DNA of 64,000 nucleotides from Archangium_A sp035910535 (GTDB lineage Bacteria > Myxococcota > Myxococcia > Myxococcales > Myxococcaceae). The notes below the pieces were generated by a model that was given only the letters and a program-made list of their open reading frames with translations, was not told where the DNA came from and did not search any database. Below, in pieces: positions 16,426 through 24,625 of this stretch (positions within the stretch are counted from its first letter, which is position 1; each line of letters starts with the position of its first letter). The translations under genes and the position numbers were made by a program. Location of the stretch: NCBI GenBank assembly GCA_035910535.1, contig JAMHXF010000034.1:8404-72403 (forward strand), in the 5' to 3' direction.

Positions 16426-17994
16426 TCACCACGAGCCGCTCGAGCCGCTGCCTGAGCTGCTGCCGCCACCGAAGCTGCTCGACGACGAAGAGGACGATGA
16501 CGACGACGAGCTGCGGGTGATGCGCGGCGTGCTGCGCGTGTAGCTGTTGCGCCAGCTGCAGTGCGAGCACTTCTGGTCGACGCGAACTTCGCCTTCTGAG
16601 TACTCGGTGGCGTGGCGCAGCGTCGTCGAGTCGCTCTCCATCGCGCGCGTGTGACACGCGGAGCAGCGCGAGTAGCGGCTGAAGAACGCCTTGTAGTCGA
16701 GCACCAGTACACCCTGACAACGACCGCATTGCCACACGTCGTAGTCGATGGACTTGAGGCGCTCCTCGGTGAGCTGCGCCGCGTTCAGGTGCGCGTCGTC
16801 TTGCTGCTCGTCGAGGCGCTGCATGGGCACGTTGCACTTCTCGCACTCGCGCGCTCGGTTGCGGTTCCACCGACGGAACAAGGCGAGCAGCGCCACGAAG
16901 AAGCCGCCGCCTGCCAGCGACAGCTTGCCCTTGTGCTCGTCGACGCCCTCGGCCAGCACCATGCTCATGGGGCGCGGAGGAACGCCGGTGGTGAGCGCCT
17001 GCTGCGAGAAGCGCTGCGCTTCGACGAGCGCCGCGACCCGGTCGGAGATCGCGTCGCGCTCGAGCTCGGCCTGTGCGCGCTCGAGCTGCATTCGTTCCCA
17101 ACCGCCGGACACGCGCGCCTCCGGGAGCCAGATGCGCGCAGCACGAGAGCCCACGTCGAGCGTGATGATCGACAGCGGGAGCTTCGAGAGCGGCTCGACC
17201 TGCGCGACGAGCCGTCGACTCAGCTCGTTGATGGTCGGGTGCGGCAGCGAGCTCTCGTACACGAGGAAGAAGATGCGGCCCTGGTTCGACGAGTAGACAT
17301 CACTGGCGGCGACGTCGAGCTGCGCACGTTGTGAGGCCGTGAGCGCGTCGGAGAGGTCGACCACCCACGTGCGCGGGCTGCGCTCGGGGAACGCCTTGTC
17401 TCCGCGGGCGTACGCGTCGAGCGCGTCGTCGACCTGCGGCGTGTCGACCATGGGCGTGAGGTAGCTGTCAGGCCCGACGCCCGTGTTGTCAGCCTCGTGC
17501 GGCGCGGCAGGCTTGCCCGACGCGCGTCGCAGCAACCCGTCGAGCGCGCGCGCAGCCGACAGCAACGCGGCGTCCAGCTCGCCGCGCTTCATGTTCACCA
17601 CGACGTCGTGCTGCATGACCACGTCGGTCTGCCACGTGGCGAGCTTCGAGCCGTCTCCGAGGATGATCTCCGCCTTGCGATCGTCGACGACCACCATCAA
17701 CAACACGCCGTCGTTCGCCTGGTAGTGGCCCACGCCCCACGAGTTGAAGACGCCGGTGCCGAAGTCACGCGGGTTCACGCCGCTGGTGCTGCCGATGACG
17801 AGCACGCCGAGCTGGCCCGCGCCCGACGCGTCGAGCGCGTCAGCGATTGAATCGAGCTCGCCGAGCGTGGACGAAGCGACGCGACCCGTGCGGTCGACCA
17901 CCCATTGCCCGCGCGGCGGCGGCGGGAGGTCCCACGCGGCGGCGAGCGACGACGTTCCAACCAGCACAGCGAGCACCGCCAGCAAGGAGCGCAT
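16426..17994 (-). CDS. TPM-domain protein with zinc ribbons and Ser-rich tail (copy 1)
   Basis: 522 aa. A signal peptide (MRSLLAVLAVLVGTSSLAAA) is followed by a TPM domain (about 22-165) with VVDRTGRVASSTLGELD, VFNSWGVGH and NDGVLLMVVVDDRKAEI, the family core. A second alpha/beta region and a transmembrane helix near residue 365 (LAGGGFFVALLALF) precede four CxxC pairs (CEKC, CGRC, CSAC, CSHC), that is, two zinc ribbons. The tail is a run of Ser followed by FGGGSSSGSGSSGSW, as in YgcG-like TPM proteins. TPM domains act in membrane-protein or photosystem repair elsewhere; the role here is unknown. It is paralogous to the gene 21 nt upstream. Confidence 0.82.
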   Translation of the reverse strand: MRSLLAVLAVLVGTSSLAAAWDLPPPPRGQWVVDRTGRVASSTLGELDSIADALDASGAGQLGVLVIGSTSGVNPRDFGTGVFNSWGVGHYQANDGVLLMVVVDDRKAEIILGDGSKLATWQTDVVMQHDVVVNMKRGELDAALLSAARALDGLLRRASGKPAAPHEADNTGVGPDSYLTPMVDTPQVDDALDAYARGDKAFPERSPRTWVVDLSDALTASQRAQLDVAASDVYSSNQGRIFFLVYESSLPHPTINELSRRLVAQVEPLSKLPLSIITLDVGSRAARIWLPEARVSGGWERMQLERAQAELERDAISDRVAALVEAQRFSQQALTTGVPPRPMSMVLAEGVDEHKGKLSLAGGGFFVALLALFRRWNRNRARECEKCNVPMQRLDEQQDDAHLNAAQLTEERLKSIDYDVWQCGRCQGVLVLDYKAFFSRYSRCSACHTRAMESDSTTLRHATEYSEGEVRVDQKCSHCSWRNSYTRSTPRITRSSSSSSSSSSSSSFGGGSSSGSGSSGSW

Positions 17995-18015
17995 GACGCG
18001 CGAGCCAAGCAGATT

Positions 18016-19407
18016 TCACCAGGAGCCGCTCGAACCGCTTCCGCTCGAGTCACCACCTCCGAAGCTCGAGTCGCTGCTCGACGAGCTCGAGTCTGAAATC
18101 GACAGCGTGGTGACGTCCCACGCATGCACGTAGGTGCAATGCGAGCAGCGCTCTTCGAGTCGCTTGAGCCCTGCGGTGTGCAGCTCCGGCTTGGTGATCT
18201 CGCTCTCGGTGGTGATGTTCGTCTTCGCGTTGCACCGGGGGCAGTGCTTCACGGACGTCGAGAGCCCGGCCCACGACAGCACCATCGCGTCGGAGCAGGT
18301 GCCGCACCACCACACGTCGTATTCGACCGACTTCGCCGTCTCTTCGGCCTGCTGTCGCGCGTTCAGGTGCGCGTCTTCTTCGGCCTCCGTGAGCAACCGG
18401 CGCGGCTGTCGGCAGCGCACGCAGCTGCGCACGCGTCGTCGGTTCCACCGCAGAAGCCAGAACACGATCACGACGGGCGCGACGACGAGCCCGCACAGGC
18501 CGGGGCACAACAACGCGCTCGCGGTCTCACGCACCACGTCTGCCCATGACCGCGGCGGGTAGCCGTCCCGCTTGATGGTGGCGACGAAGGCCAATGCGTC
18601 GTGAAGCCCGGCATTCGGGTCGGGTGCCTGGGCCAGTCGTTCGCCAGCCTCGAGCACGACGCGCGCCTGCCAATCATCGACGGGCCTCGGCTCGAACCTG
18701 ATTCCCGCTACGCGAGCGCCGACGTCGAGCCCGACGACCGTCGTCAAGCCGAGCTGTGCGCCGAACGCGTCGAGCATTGCGGCGAGGGTCGGTGCGCGGT
18801 GCGCGCTGCGAATGACGAGCACCGCACACGGCCCAGCGTCACAGCTGAACGCGCGCTGCTGATCTTCCGTGAGTGCGTCGGCGAGATCGCACGCCGCTCC
18901 GCTCATGTGGAACTCGGCGCCGCGCACGTAGGCCTGCAGCGCCTCGTCGACGTCAACGAAGCGATGGAGCTCGGCCAACGCCCTCGCAGTTTCGAGGAGC
19001 GCAGTGTCGAGCGCCCCCTGCTTCATGTTCGGCACGAGCGCTCGCGCCATCACCTCATCGGTCTGCGATGGGCTCAACGCACTGCCGCGCCCCAGCACAA
19101 TTTCGGCTTTGCGATCACCCAAGGCGACCATCAGCAGCGTGCCGTCGTTGGTGTCGCGACGACCGACTCCCCAATGATTGAACACGTTCATCGCGAACGT
19201 GCGCGGCACCGCGCCCTCGACGCTGTCGACGACCAGCACCCCGAGTTGCCCCAGGCCGTCTGCGTCGAGCGAAGATGCGATGTCGTTGAGCGCGCGCAAC
19301 GTCTCCGGTCGAACGGCACCGGTCTGGTCCACCACCCATTCACCCTTCGGAGGCGGCGCGATGTCACTCGCGGCCGCCAACGCCACCACCAGAACGGAGA
19401 TCAACAT
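18016..19407 (-). CDS. TPM-domain protein with zinc ribbons and Ser/Gly tail (copy 2)
   Basis: 463 aa from MLISVLVVALAAAS; its ATG shares a base with the bcp stop (TGATG, 19405-19409), so translation is probably coupled. The TPM domain (about 15-150) has VVDQTGAVRPETLRALND, VFNHWGVGRRDTNDGTLL and MVALGDRKAEIVLG. A transmembrane segment (LVVAPVVIVFWLL) and CxxC pairs (CVRC, CGTC, CPRC, CSHC) follow, and the end is FGGGDSSGSGSSGSW. It is the same architecture as copy 1 but clearly diverged, so the duplication is not recent. Confidence 0.82.
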   Translation of the reverse strand: MLISVLVVALAAASDIAPPPKGEWVVDQTGAVRPETLRALNDIASSLDADGLGQLGVLVVDSVEGAVPRTFAMNVFNHWGVGRRDTNDGTLLMVALGDRKAEIVLGRGSALSPSQTDEVMARALVPNMKQGALDTALLETARALAELHRFVDVDEALQAYVRGAEFHMSGAACDLADALTEDQQRAFSCDAGPCAVLVIRSAHRAPTLAAMLDAFGAQLGLTTVVGLDVGARVAGIRFEPRPVDDWQARVVLEAGERLAQAPDPNAGLHDALAFVATIKRDGYPPRSWADVVRETASALLCPGLCGLVVAPVVIVFWLLRWNRRRVRSCVRCRQPRRLLTEAEEDAHLNARQQAEETAKSVEYDVWWCGTCSDAMVLSWAGLSTSVKHCPRCNAKTNITTESEITKPELHTAGLKRLEERCSHCTYVHAWDVTTLSISDSSSSSSDSSFGGGDSSGSGSSGSW

Positions 19408-19868
19408 CAGAGTGCTTTCACGGCCTCGAGCACGTCGTCGACGTGGCCCTTGACCTTCACTTTGGGCCACACCTTCGCGACCTTGCCGTCGGCGCCGATG
19501 AGGAACGTGCTGCGAATGATGCCCATGAACTTCTTGCCGTAGAGCGTCTTCTCGCCCCACGCGCCGTACTTCTCGGCGATGGCGTGCTCCGTGTCAGCGA
19601 GCAACGTGAAGGGCAGCTCGTGCTTGGTCGCGAACTTCGTGTGACGCGCTTCAGAGTCAGGAGAGACGCCGATGACGATCGCGCCGGCCTTCTCGAGCGC
19701 CTTGTGTTGATCGCGGAAGTCGCAGGCCTCGGTCGTACAGCCGGGCGTGTCGTCCTTCGGGTAGAAATACAGAACCACGGCGTGCCCCGCGAAGTCCGAG
19801 AGCTTCACGAGGTTGCCGTCTTGATTCTTGAGTGAGAACGCCGGGGCCTTCTTGCCTGCTTCGATCAT
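19407..19868 (-). CDS. bcp: Thioredoxin-dependent thiol peroxidase (Bcp/PrxQ)
   Basis: 153 aa, the usual Bcp length, starting MIEAGKKAPAFSLKNQDG. The peroxidatic Cys is in the PGCTTEAC motif, with a second Cys five residues on, the atypical 2-Cys arrangement of PrxQ. GVSPDSEARHTKFA and RSTFLIGADGKV are also typical. It reduces peroxides in the cytoplasm using thioredoxin. It is the first gene of a leftward operon with two TPM proteins and is divergent from the histidine kinase gene at 19963. Confidence 0.94.
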   Translation of the reverse strand: MIEAGKKAPAFSLKNQDGNLVKLSDFAGHAVVLYFYPKDDTPGCTTEACDFRDQHKALEKAGAIVIGVSPDSEARHTKFATKHELPFTLLADTEHAIAEKYGAWGEKTLYGKKFMGIIRSTFLIGADGKVAKVWPKVKVKGHVDDVLEAVKAL

Positions 19869-19962
19869 TCGCAGACGCGTAGCACGACCGTTCAACACGC
19901 CCGAGCGACCATTCAGCGGCTTCGGGGTCGACTTGCCGTGAGGCCGTGACACGCTCCGCGAC

Positions 19963-20982
19963 GTGCTGGCCGTGCCCGAGACCTCCATCGTTCGCGCGAC
20001 GTGGAAAGCGCTGCTCCACCCGCGCCGGTTGTTGCCGATTCTCGTGGTGTGCGCGCCGCTCATCGTGGCGCAGGCGAGCTGGAGCGTCGACCGGCTCGCG
20101 CTGCCGCTCGGCGTGCTGATGTGCCTGAGCTTCATCTTCATCGCGCCGGTCAGCTACCGGGTGCTGTTCCCCGACGGCCTCGACCTCTCGCACGGCGCGG
20201 TGCGGCTCGTGCTCTACGTGCTCGTCGGGTGCGGCGTGATTTTGAGCGTGGGCGCGGGCGTGCCCAAGGTGCTGGGCATCGGCTACACGTTTCTGACCGA
20301 GCGCACGTCGCTGCTGGTCATCACCGCGTTATTTCTGGTGGGTGGTTGGGGCCTGGGGCGCGACGTCGGCTACGAGCAACGCGTGAAGCGGCTGATGCTC
20401 GAGGCCGAGCGCGCGCAGCTGCTGGCGCTCAAGGCGCACCTCGACCCGCACTTCTTGTTCAACACGCTCAACGCCATCGCCGAGTGGTGCCGCATCGACG
20501 GTGAGGTCGCGGAGGCCGCGGTGCTGCGCTTGAGCGGCATGCTGCGCGCGGTGCTCGATGGGGTGAAGGCGCCCACGTGGTCGCTTTCGCGTGAGCTCGA
20601 GGTGGTCGACGAGCTGTTCGCGCTGCACCTGCTGCGCGACAAGTCGCTGTTCACGTTGAGCAAGCAGGTGCCGCCGTCAACTTCGAGCGTGCAGGTGCCG
20701 CCCATGTGTCTGGTGTCGCTCGCCGAGAACGCGGTGAAGCACGGGCCGAGCGCAGGGCACCGCGGCGAAGTCACGTTGACGGTGACCGAAGACGCGCACG
20801 ACGTCATCGTCACGCTCGAGAACCCCGGGCCGTACAAAGGGCCCCGCGAAGGGAGTCAGGGCCTGCCGACGTTGCGACGCCAGCTCGAGCTCACGTGGGG
20901 CCGTCGCGCGTCGTTGAACGTCGAGAGCGCCGGCGCTGACCGCACCCGCGCTGAACTCCGCATTCCCAGGAGCACGTCGTGA
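19963..20982 (+). CDS. LytS-type sensor histidine kinase
   Basis: 339 aa with a GTG start at 19963; a GTG at 19972 is equally possible and neither has a good ribosome site. About four transmembrane helices (residues about 22-130; LLPILVVCAPLIVAQ, LLVITALFLVGGWGLG) are followed by a His_kinase domain with HLDPHFLFNTLNA, the phospho-acceptor being about His163. A HATPase region (SLAENAVKHGP, GLPTLRRQLEL) ends the protein. The stop overlaps the response regulator start (GTGA, 20979-20982), making a classic two-component pair. The signal sensed is unknown. Confidence 0.9.
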   Translation: MLAVPETSIVRATWKALLHPRRLLPILVVCAPLIVAQASWSVDRLALPLGVLMCLSFIFIAPVSYRVLFPDGLDLSHGAVRLVLYVLVGCGVILSVGAGVPKVLGIGYTFLTERTSLLVITALFLVGGWGLGRDVGYEQRVKRLMLEAERAQLLALKAHLDPHFLFNTLNAIAEWCRIDGEVAEAAVLRLSGMLRAVLDGVKAPTWSLSRELEVVDELFALHLLRDKSLFTLSKQVPPSTSSVQVPPMCLVSLAENAVKHGPSAGHRGEVTLTVTEDAHDVIVTLENPGPYKGPREGSQGLPTLRRQLELTWGRRASLNVESAGADRTRAELRIPRSTS

Positions 20983-21701
20983 AAGTTCTCATCGCCGATG
21001 ACGAGCAGTTGGCCCGTTCCCGCCTGCGCCGCTTGTTGAGCGCCATGGAGGGCGTGGAGATCGCAGGCGAAGCGACGACCGGCGACGAGGTGCTCGCGTA
21101 CGTGAAGAAGAACGAGGTCGACGTGGTGCTGCTCGACATTCAAATGCCGAAGCTCACCGGCACTGAAGCCGTCGCGCTGTGGCCGCCGAACGGGCCGATG
21201 GTCATCTTCTGCACGGCGCACGCAGAGCACGCGGTGTCGGCCTTCGAGGCGGGCGTCGTCGACTATCTGCTCAAACCGATTGAGCCCGCGCGCCTCGCGA
21301 AGGCGCTGGCCCGCGCGCTCGAGCAGCGCCCGAAGTTCTCGAGCGCCGTGAAGCACAGCCAGCTGTCGCGACTGGCCATCACCACGCGGCAAGGGGTGGT
21401 GCTCGTCGACCCGACGCACGTGACGCACGCGACGCTCGAAGACGAGCTGGTCACGGTCTTCACCAGAGACGCGCAGCACCTGACCGACTTCACGCTGCAG
21501 GAGCTTCACGAGCGGTTGCCGTCGTTCGAGCGCGTTCATCGTCGCGCGTTGTTGAACCTCGAGGCGGTGGCGCGGCTCGACCCCCTCGAGACCGGTGGCT
21601 ACACCGCGCGCACGCACGCAGGTCACGCTGTGGAGATTTCACGGCAGGCCGCGCGAGAGCTGCGAAAGAAGCTGGGCCTGCGCAAAGCCGACGACGAATA
21701 G
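20979..21701 (+). CDS. LytTR-family response regulator
   Basis: 240 aa, GTG start. The receiver domain (1-about 120) begins MKVLIADDEQLARSRLRRLL, with the phospho-acceptor Asp53 in VVLLDIQMPKLTG and the conserved Lys in DYLLKPIEP. The C-terminal LytTR DNA-binding domain (about 135-235) has VTVFTRDAQHL, FERVHRRALLNLEAVARLDP and GHAVEISRQAARELRKKLG. It is expected to bind direct repeats upstream of target promoters, none of which can be named here. It is translationally coupled to its kinase and converges on the metallo-hydrolase gene at 21702. Confidence 0.93.
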   Translation: MKVLIADDEQLARSRLRRLLSAMEGVEIAGEATTGDEVLAYVKKNEVDVVLLDIQMPKLTGTEAVALWPPNGPMVIFCTAHAEHAVSAFEAGVVDYLLKPIEPARLAKALARALEQRPKFSSAVKHSQLSRLAITTRQGVVLVDPTHVTHATLEDELVTVFTRDAQHLTDFTLQELHERLPSFERVHRRALLNLEAVARLDPLETGGYTARTHAGHAVEISRQAARELRKKLGLRKADDE

Positions 21702-22715
21702 CTACTTCACGTCGCGCCACCACGGCGTCGCGCCCTCGAGCTGCGAGGGCTCGACCACCAGCCCCAGCTTCGGCGTGATGACGCGCAGCTTCTGCTCGTC
21801 GGCCAGCTTCACGAGCGTCTCGGCCGGGTCGTCCCACGCGTGGAGCGCGAGGTTGAACGTGCCCCAATGCACCGGCAGCAAGGTACCTCCGCCGAGCATC
21901 TGAAACGCCTTGAGCGCGTTCTCGGGGCCGAGGTGAATCGCGCCCCAGCTCGGGTGAAACGCGCCGACCTCGAGCATCACGAGATCGAAAGGGCCGTGCT
22001 TCGCCGCCGTCTCGCGAAACTGCTCCGTCAGCCCCGTGTCGCCCGAGAAGAAGACCTTGTGGCGATCGCCCTGAATCACCCACGACGACCACAACGTCGT
22101 GTTGCGGTCGGTCACGCCGCGCCCCGAGAAGTGCTGACACGGGGTCGCCGTGAAGCGCAGCCCGCGCACCTCACGCGACTCATTCCAGTCGAGCTCGTGA
22201 ACGCGCTCCGCCGCGACGCCCATGCGCTCGAGGTGCGCGCCGACGCCGAGCGACGTGACGATGGGTACGTCGGGCATCTTCGCGAGCGCCGCCATCGTGG
22301 TCGCGCAGAGGTGATCGTAGTGATCGTGCGACAACAAGACCGCGTCGAGCTTCGGCAGCTCGTCGAGCGACGCCGGCACCTGATGAAACCGCCTCGGCCC
22401 CGCGAACTTCAGCGGCGACGCGCGCTCGCCGAACACCGGGTCGGTCAACACGCGGTGCCCGTCGACCTCCAGCAACACGGTGCTGTGCCCGAGCCACGTC
22501 GTGCGCAGCCCGGAGCTCACCGGCTTCGTCCACGCCTCGTGCGGGCGCTCCATGGGCAACGGGCCGGGCGGCTGGCGTTGGTTGCCGCCGAAGAAATACT
22601 CGCCGAGGAGCGGCAGCGGGTTGCCCTGAAGACCGGGCCCCAGCCCTGTCGGGTTGCGAAACGTGCGGCCATCGAACTGCTTCGACGCGCGCACCCGTTC
22701 GAGACGAAGGCTCAT
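21702..22715 (-). CDS. Metallo-beta-lactamase-fold hydrolase (UlaG/NAPE-PLD-like)
   Basis: 337 aa. TTWLGHSTVLLEVDGHRVLTD and VLLSHDHYDHL (HxHxDH zinc motif, about residues 126-136) mark the beta-lactamase_B_2 / NAPE-PLD-like group, and VFFSGDTGL and LLPVHWGTFNLALHAWDDP are later metal-site loops. Proteins of this type hydrolyse phosphodiester or lactone bonds; the substrate is unknown. It has no signal peptide. The gene is 22 nt downstream of the lipoprotein gene on the same strand order and 0 nt from the convergent regulator stop. Confidence 0.85.
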   Translation of the reverse strand: MSLRLERVRASKQFDGRTFRNPTGLGPGLQGNPLPLLGEYFFGGNQRQPPGPLPMERPHEAWTKPVSSGLRTTWLGHSTVLLEVDGHRVLTDPVFGERASPLKFAGPRRFHQVPASLDELPKLDAVLLSHDHYDHLCATTMAALAKMPDVPIVTSLGVGAHLERMGVAAERVHELDWNESREVRGLRFTATPCQHFSGRGVTDRNTTLWSSWVIQGDRHKVFFSGDTGLTEQFRETAAKHGPFDLVMLEVGAFHPSWGAIHLGPENALKAFQMLGGGTLLPVHWGTFNLALHAWDDPAETLVKLADEQKLRVITPKLGLVVEPSQLEGATPWWRDVK

Positions 22716-22737
22716 GCGCCCGACGCTGCCAGAAAAC

Positions 22738-23181
22738 TCAGATGGCTGTCTTGCCCGGTCGGGGCACGCGCTGCACCAGCGCTTTGAACTCCGGCGAGTC
22801 GACGCGCATCAGCATCACCTTGAGCTCGATGTCGTCGTCGAGCACCACGCGGCGCTCTTCGCCGTGCAGCAGGCCCACGTGCCCCAGGCGTCGCCCGCTC
22901 GGCAGCTCGAGGTCGAGCTTCACGCCGTAGCCCTGACCTTCTTCACGCGGCGTCAAGACGAGCCGGTAGTCGGCCAGCGGCGCGTTCGGCTGCCGACGCT
23001 CGACGGTGATGTTCTTCCCTTCGAAGCCCATCACCTTGGGCCGCGCCACGGTGTGCCCGTGCTGCTGCACTTCGACCGCGAGGTAGAGCGCTTCTGGCGC
23101 GCGCGTAGCCTGCGCCTGCGAAGCACAACCTACCGAGACGACGAGGGTGGCGAGGCTCAGCAGGAAGAAGCGGCGGCGCAT
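22738..23181 (-). CDS. Lipoprotein, unknown function
   Basis: 147 aa from MRRRFFLLSLATLVVSVGC, a lipoprotein signal. The mature part is mostly beta (LYLAVEVQQHGHTVARPKV, YRLVLTPREEGQGYGVKLDL, RRVVLDDDIELKVMLM) and could be a small barrel or sandwich that binds at the inner face of the outer membrane. No family was recognised. A 61-codon frame with its own ribosome site runs into this gene's start from upstream (23342-23157). Confidence 0.7.
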   Translation of the reverse strand: MRRRFFLLSLATLVVSVGCASQAQATRAPEALYLAVEVQQHGHTVARPKVMGFEGKNITVERRQPNAPLADYRLVLTPREEGQGYGVKLDLELPSGRRLGHVGLLHGEERRVVLDDDIELKVMLMRVDSPEFKALVQRVPRPGKTAI

Positions 23182-23342
23182 GAACGTTCCCCTGCTGCAA
23201 CATGAAGACCGAGCCCCTGCCCCTGAGATTCCGACGCGTTGGCGGCCTGAAAACCGGCGCCGAGGTGACAACAGCGGCCCGGCCAACGCAGGGGTGAGTG
23301 ACATCGTGTCAACACGACGACGCGGGCATGGGTCGATTGCAT
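23157..23342 (-). CDS. Possible Cys-rich leader peptide / small ORF
   Basis: 61 codons from ATG 23342, preceded by AGGAG at 23353-23349 with a 6-nt spacer, the best ribosome site in the region. The early part reads VVVLTRCHSPLRWPGRCC, three Cys within 13 residues, and the frame ends 24 nt inside the lipoprotein gene at 22738-23181. The ribosome site sits in a small inverted repeat (CTCC-TTCA-GGAG). A Cys-sensing leader is conceivable, but the frame could also be fortuitous. Codon use is less biased than in certain genes nearby. Confidence 0.3.
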   Translation of the reverse strand: MQSTHARVVVLTRCHSPLRWPGRCCHLGAGFQAANASESQGQGLGLHVAAGERSCAAASSC

Positions 23343-23412
23343 GAAGGTCTCCTGAAGGAGCGACGAACAGCGCAGATCATTTCTCATTCCCGCGGTGACA
23401 AGGTGCGGCGTA

Positions 23413-24612
23413 ATGACCCCTGCCGAGCTGCGCACGAGTGAGTTCCCCATGCTCCGTGAGACGACGTGGCTGAACGCCGCCGCGTCTTCACCGACGCCCC
23501 GCTCTGCCTACGTCGCCATGGAGGGGTTTCTCCGCGAGACGATGGAGAAAGGCGACACGCGCTACCCGGCCTGGGCGCGCATGAAAGACACGGTTCGCGA
23601 GCGCTTCGCCCGCTTCATCAACGCGACGCCGCAGGAGGTCGCGTTCACGCAGAGCACCAGCTTCGGGTTTCACGTCATCGCGCAGCTGCTCAAGGCGCGC
23701 GGCATCGAAGAGGTCCTCACGTTGGACGCGGAGTTTCCCAGCACCACCTTGCCGCTGCTCTACGACGGGCTGCGCGTGCGGGCCGTGAAGCAGCGCGCAG
23801 ACGGCACCTGGTCGATGAACGAGCTCGAGGCGGCGCTCACGGCGAAGACCGGGGCCATCGCGGTGTCAGCCGTTCAATACGCGAGCGGGTTCCGCATCGA
23901 CCTCGCTGCCGTCTCGGCGCTGTGTCGCAGCCGCGGGCTCGCCTTCATCATCAACGCAGCGCAGGGCCTCGGGCACGTGCCGCTCGACGTGAAGGCGCTC
24001 GGCGCTGACTTCATGGCCGGCACCAGTCACAAGTGGCTGGCCGCGGGCTTCGGCACCGGCACGCTCTTCATCGCGCAGAAGTGGCTCGACGAGGCGCGGC
24101 TGCCTTTCGGCGGCTGGCTCTCGGTGAAGCCCGAAGAGCAGTTCCTCCCGTGGATTCATGCGCAGCGCACCGACGAAACCGACCGCGCATTCACGGCGAC
24201 TGGCACCCGGTTCCGCCGCGAAGCCTCTGCGCTCGAAGCGGGCGCCGGCGCGTGGGTCGGGCTGTACGCGCTCGACGCGGCGCTCGCGCTGCACGAGTCA
24301 GTCGGCGTCGCCACCACGCTGCAACACAACATCGCGCTTCAACTGAAGCTGCGTGCTCAACTGCGCGCGCTGGGCTTCACGCCCACGACTCCCGACGACC
24401 CCGCGACGCTCTCGGGCATCTGCGTGATTCCGGTGCAGGGCCCGCCCCTCGACACCGTGCGCGCGCTGCTGCGTGAAGCCAACATCGCGACCACCGCCCG
24501 CGGTGGAGGCCTGCGCGTTTCGACGCACGTCTTCAATGACGAAGGCGACCTCGAGCGGCTCACCGCCGCGCTCCAGCAACTCGGTGTGCGACCTGGCGAC
24601 CGGCTGGCATAA
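23413..24612 (+). CDS. Class V aminotransferase / cysteine desulfurase-like PLP enzyme
   Basis: 399 aa from the ATG at 23413, with AAGGTG upstream; an in-frame GTG at 23395 is less likely. The fold-type I pattern is clear: TWLNAAASSPTPRSA, VAFTQSTSFGFHVIAQLL, GAIAVSAVQYASGFRIDL, IINAAQGLGHVPLDV, and the PLP lysine in GTSHKWLAAGFGTG (about Lys207). It resembles isopenicillin N epimerase/CsdA-like members rather than IscS: no conserved Cys loop is evident, and the C-terminal part is short. The substrate is unassigned. Two WYL regulators begin 13 nt downstream. Confidence 0.88.
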   Translation: MTPAELRTSEFPMLRETTWLNAAASSPTPRSAYVAMEGFLRETMEKGDTRYPAWARMKDTVRERFARFINATPQEVAFTQSTSFGFHVIAQLLKARGIEEVLTLDAEFPSTTLPLLYDGLRVRAVKQRADGTWSMNELEAALTAKTGAIAVSAVQYASGFRIDLAAVSALCRSRGLAFIINAAQGLGHVPLDVKALGADFMAGTSHKWLAAGFGTGTLFIAQKWLDEARLPFGGWLSVKPEEQFLPWIHAQRTDETDRAFTATGTRFRREASALEAGAGAWVGLYALDAALALHESVGVATTLQHNIALQLKLRAQLRALGFTPTTPDDPATLSGICVIPVQGPPLDTVRALLREANIATTARGGGLRVSTHVFNDEGDLERLTAALQQLGVRPGDRLA

Positions 24613-24625
24613 ACAGCCCACACCG

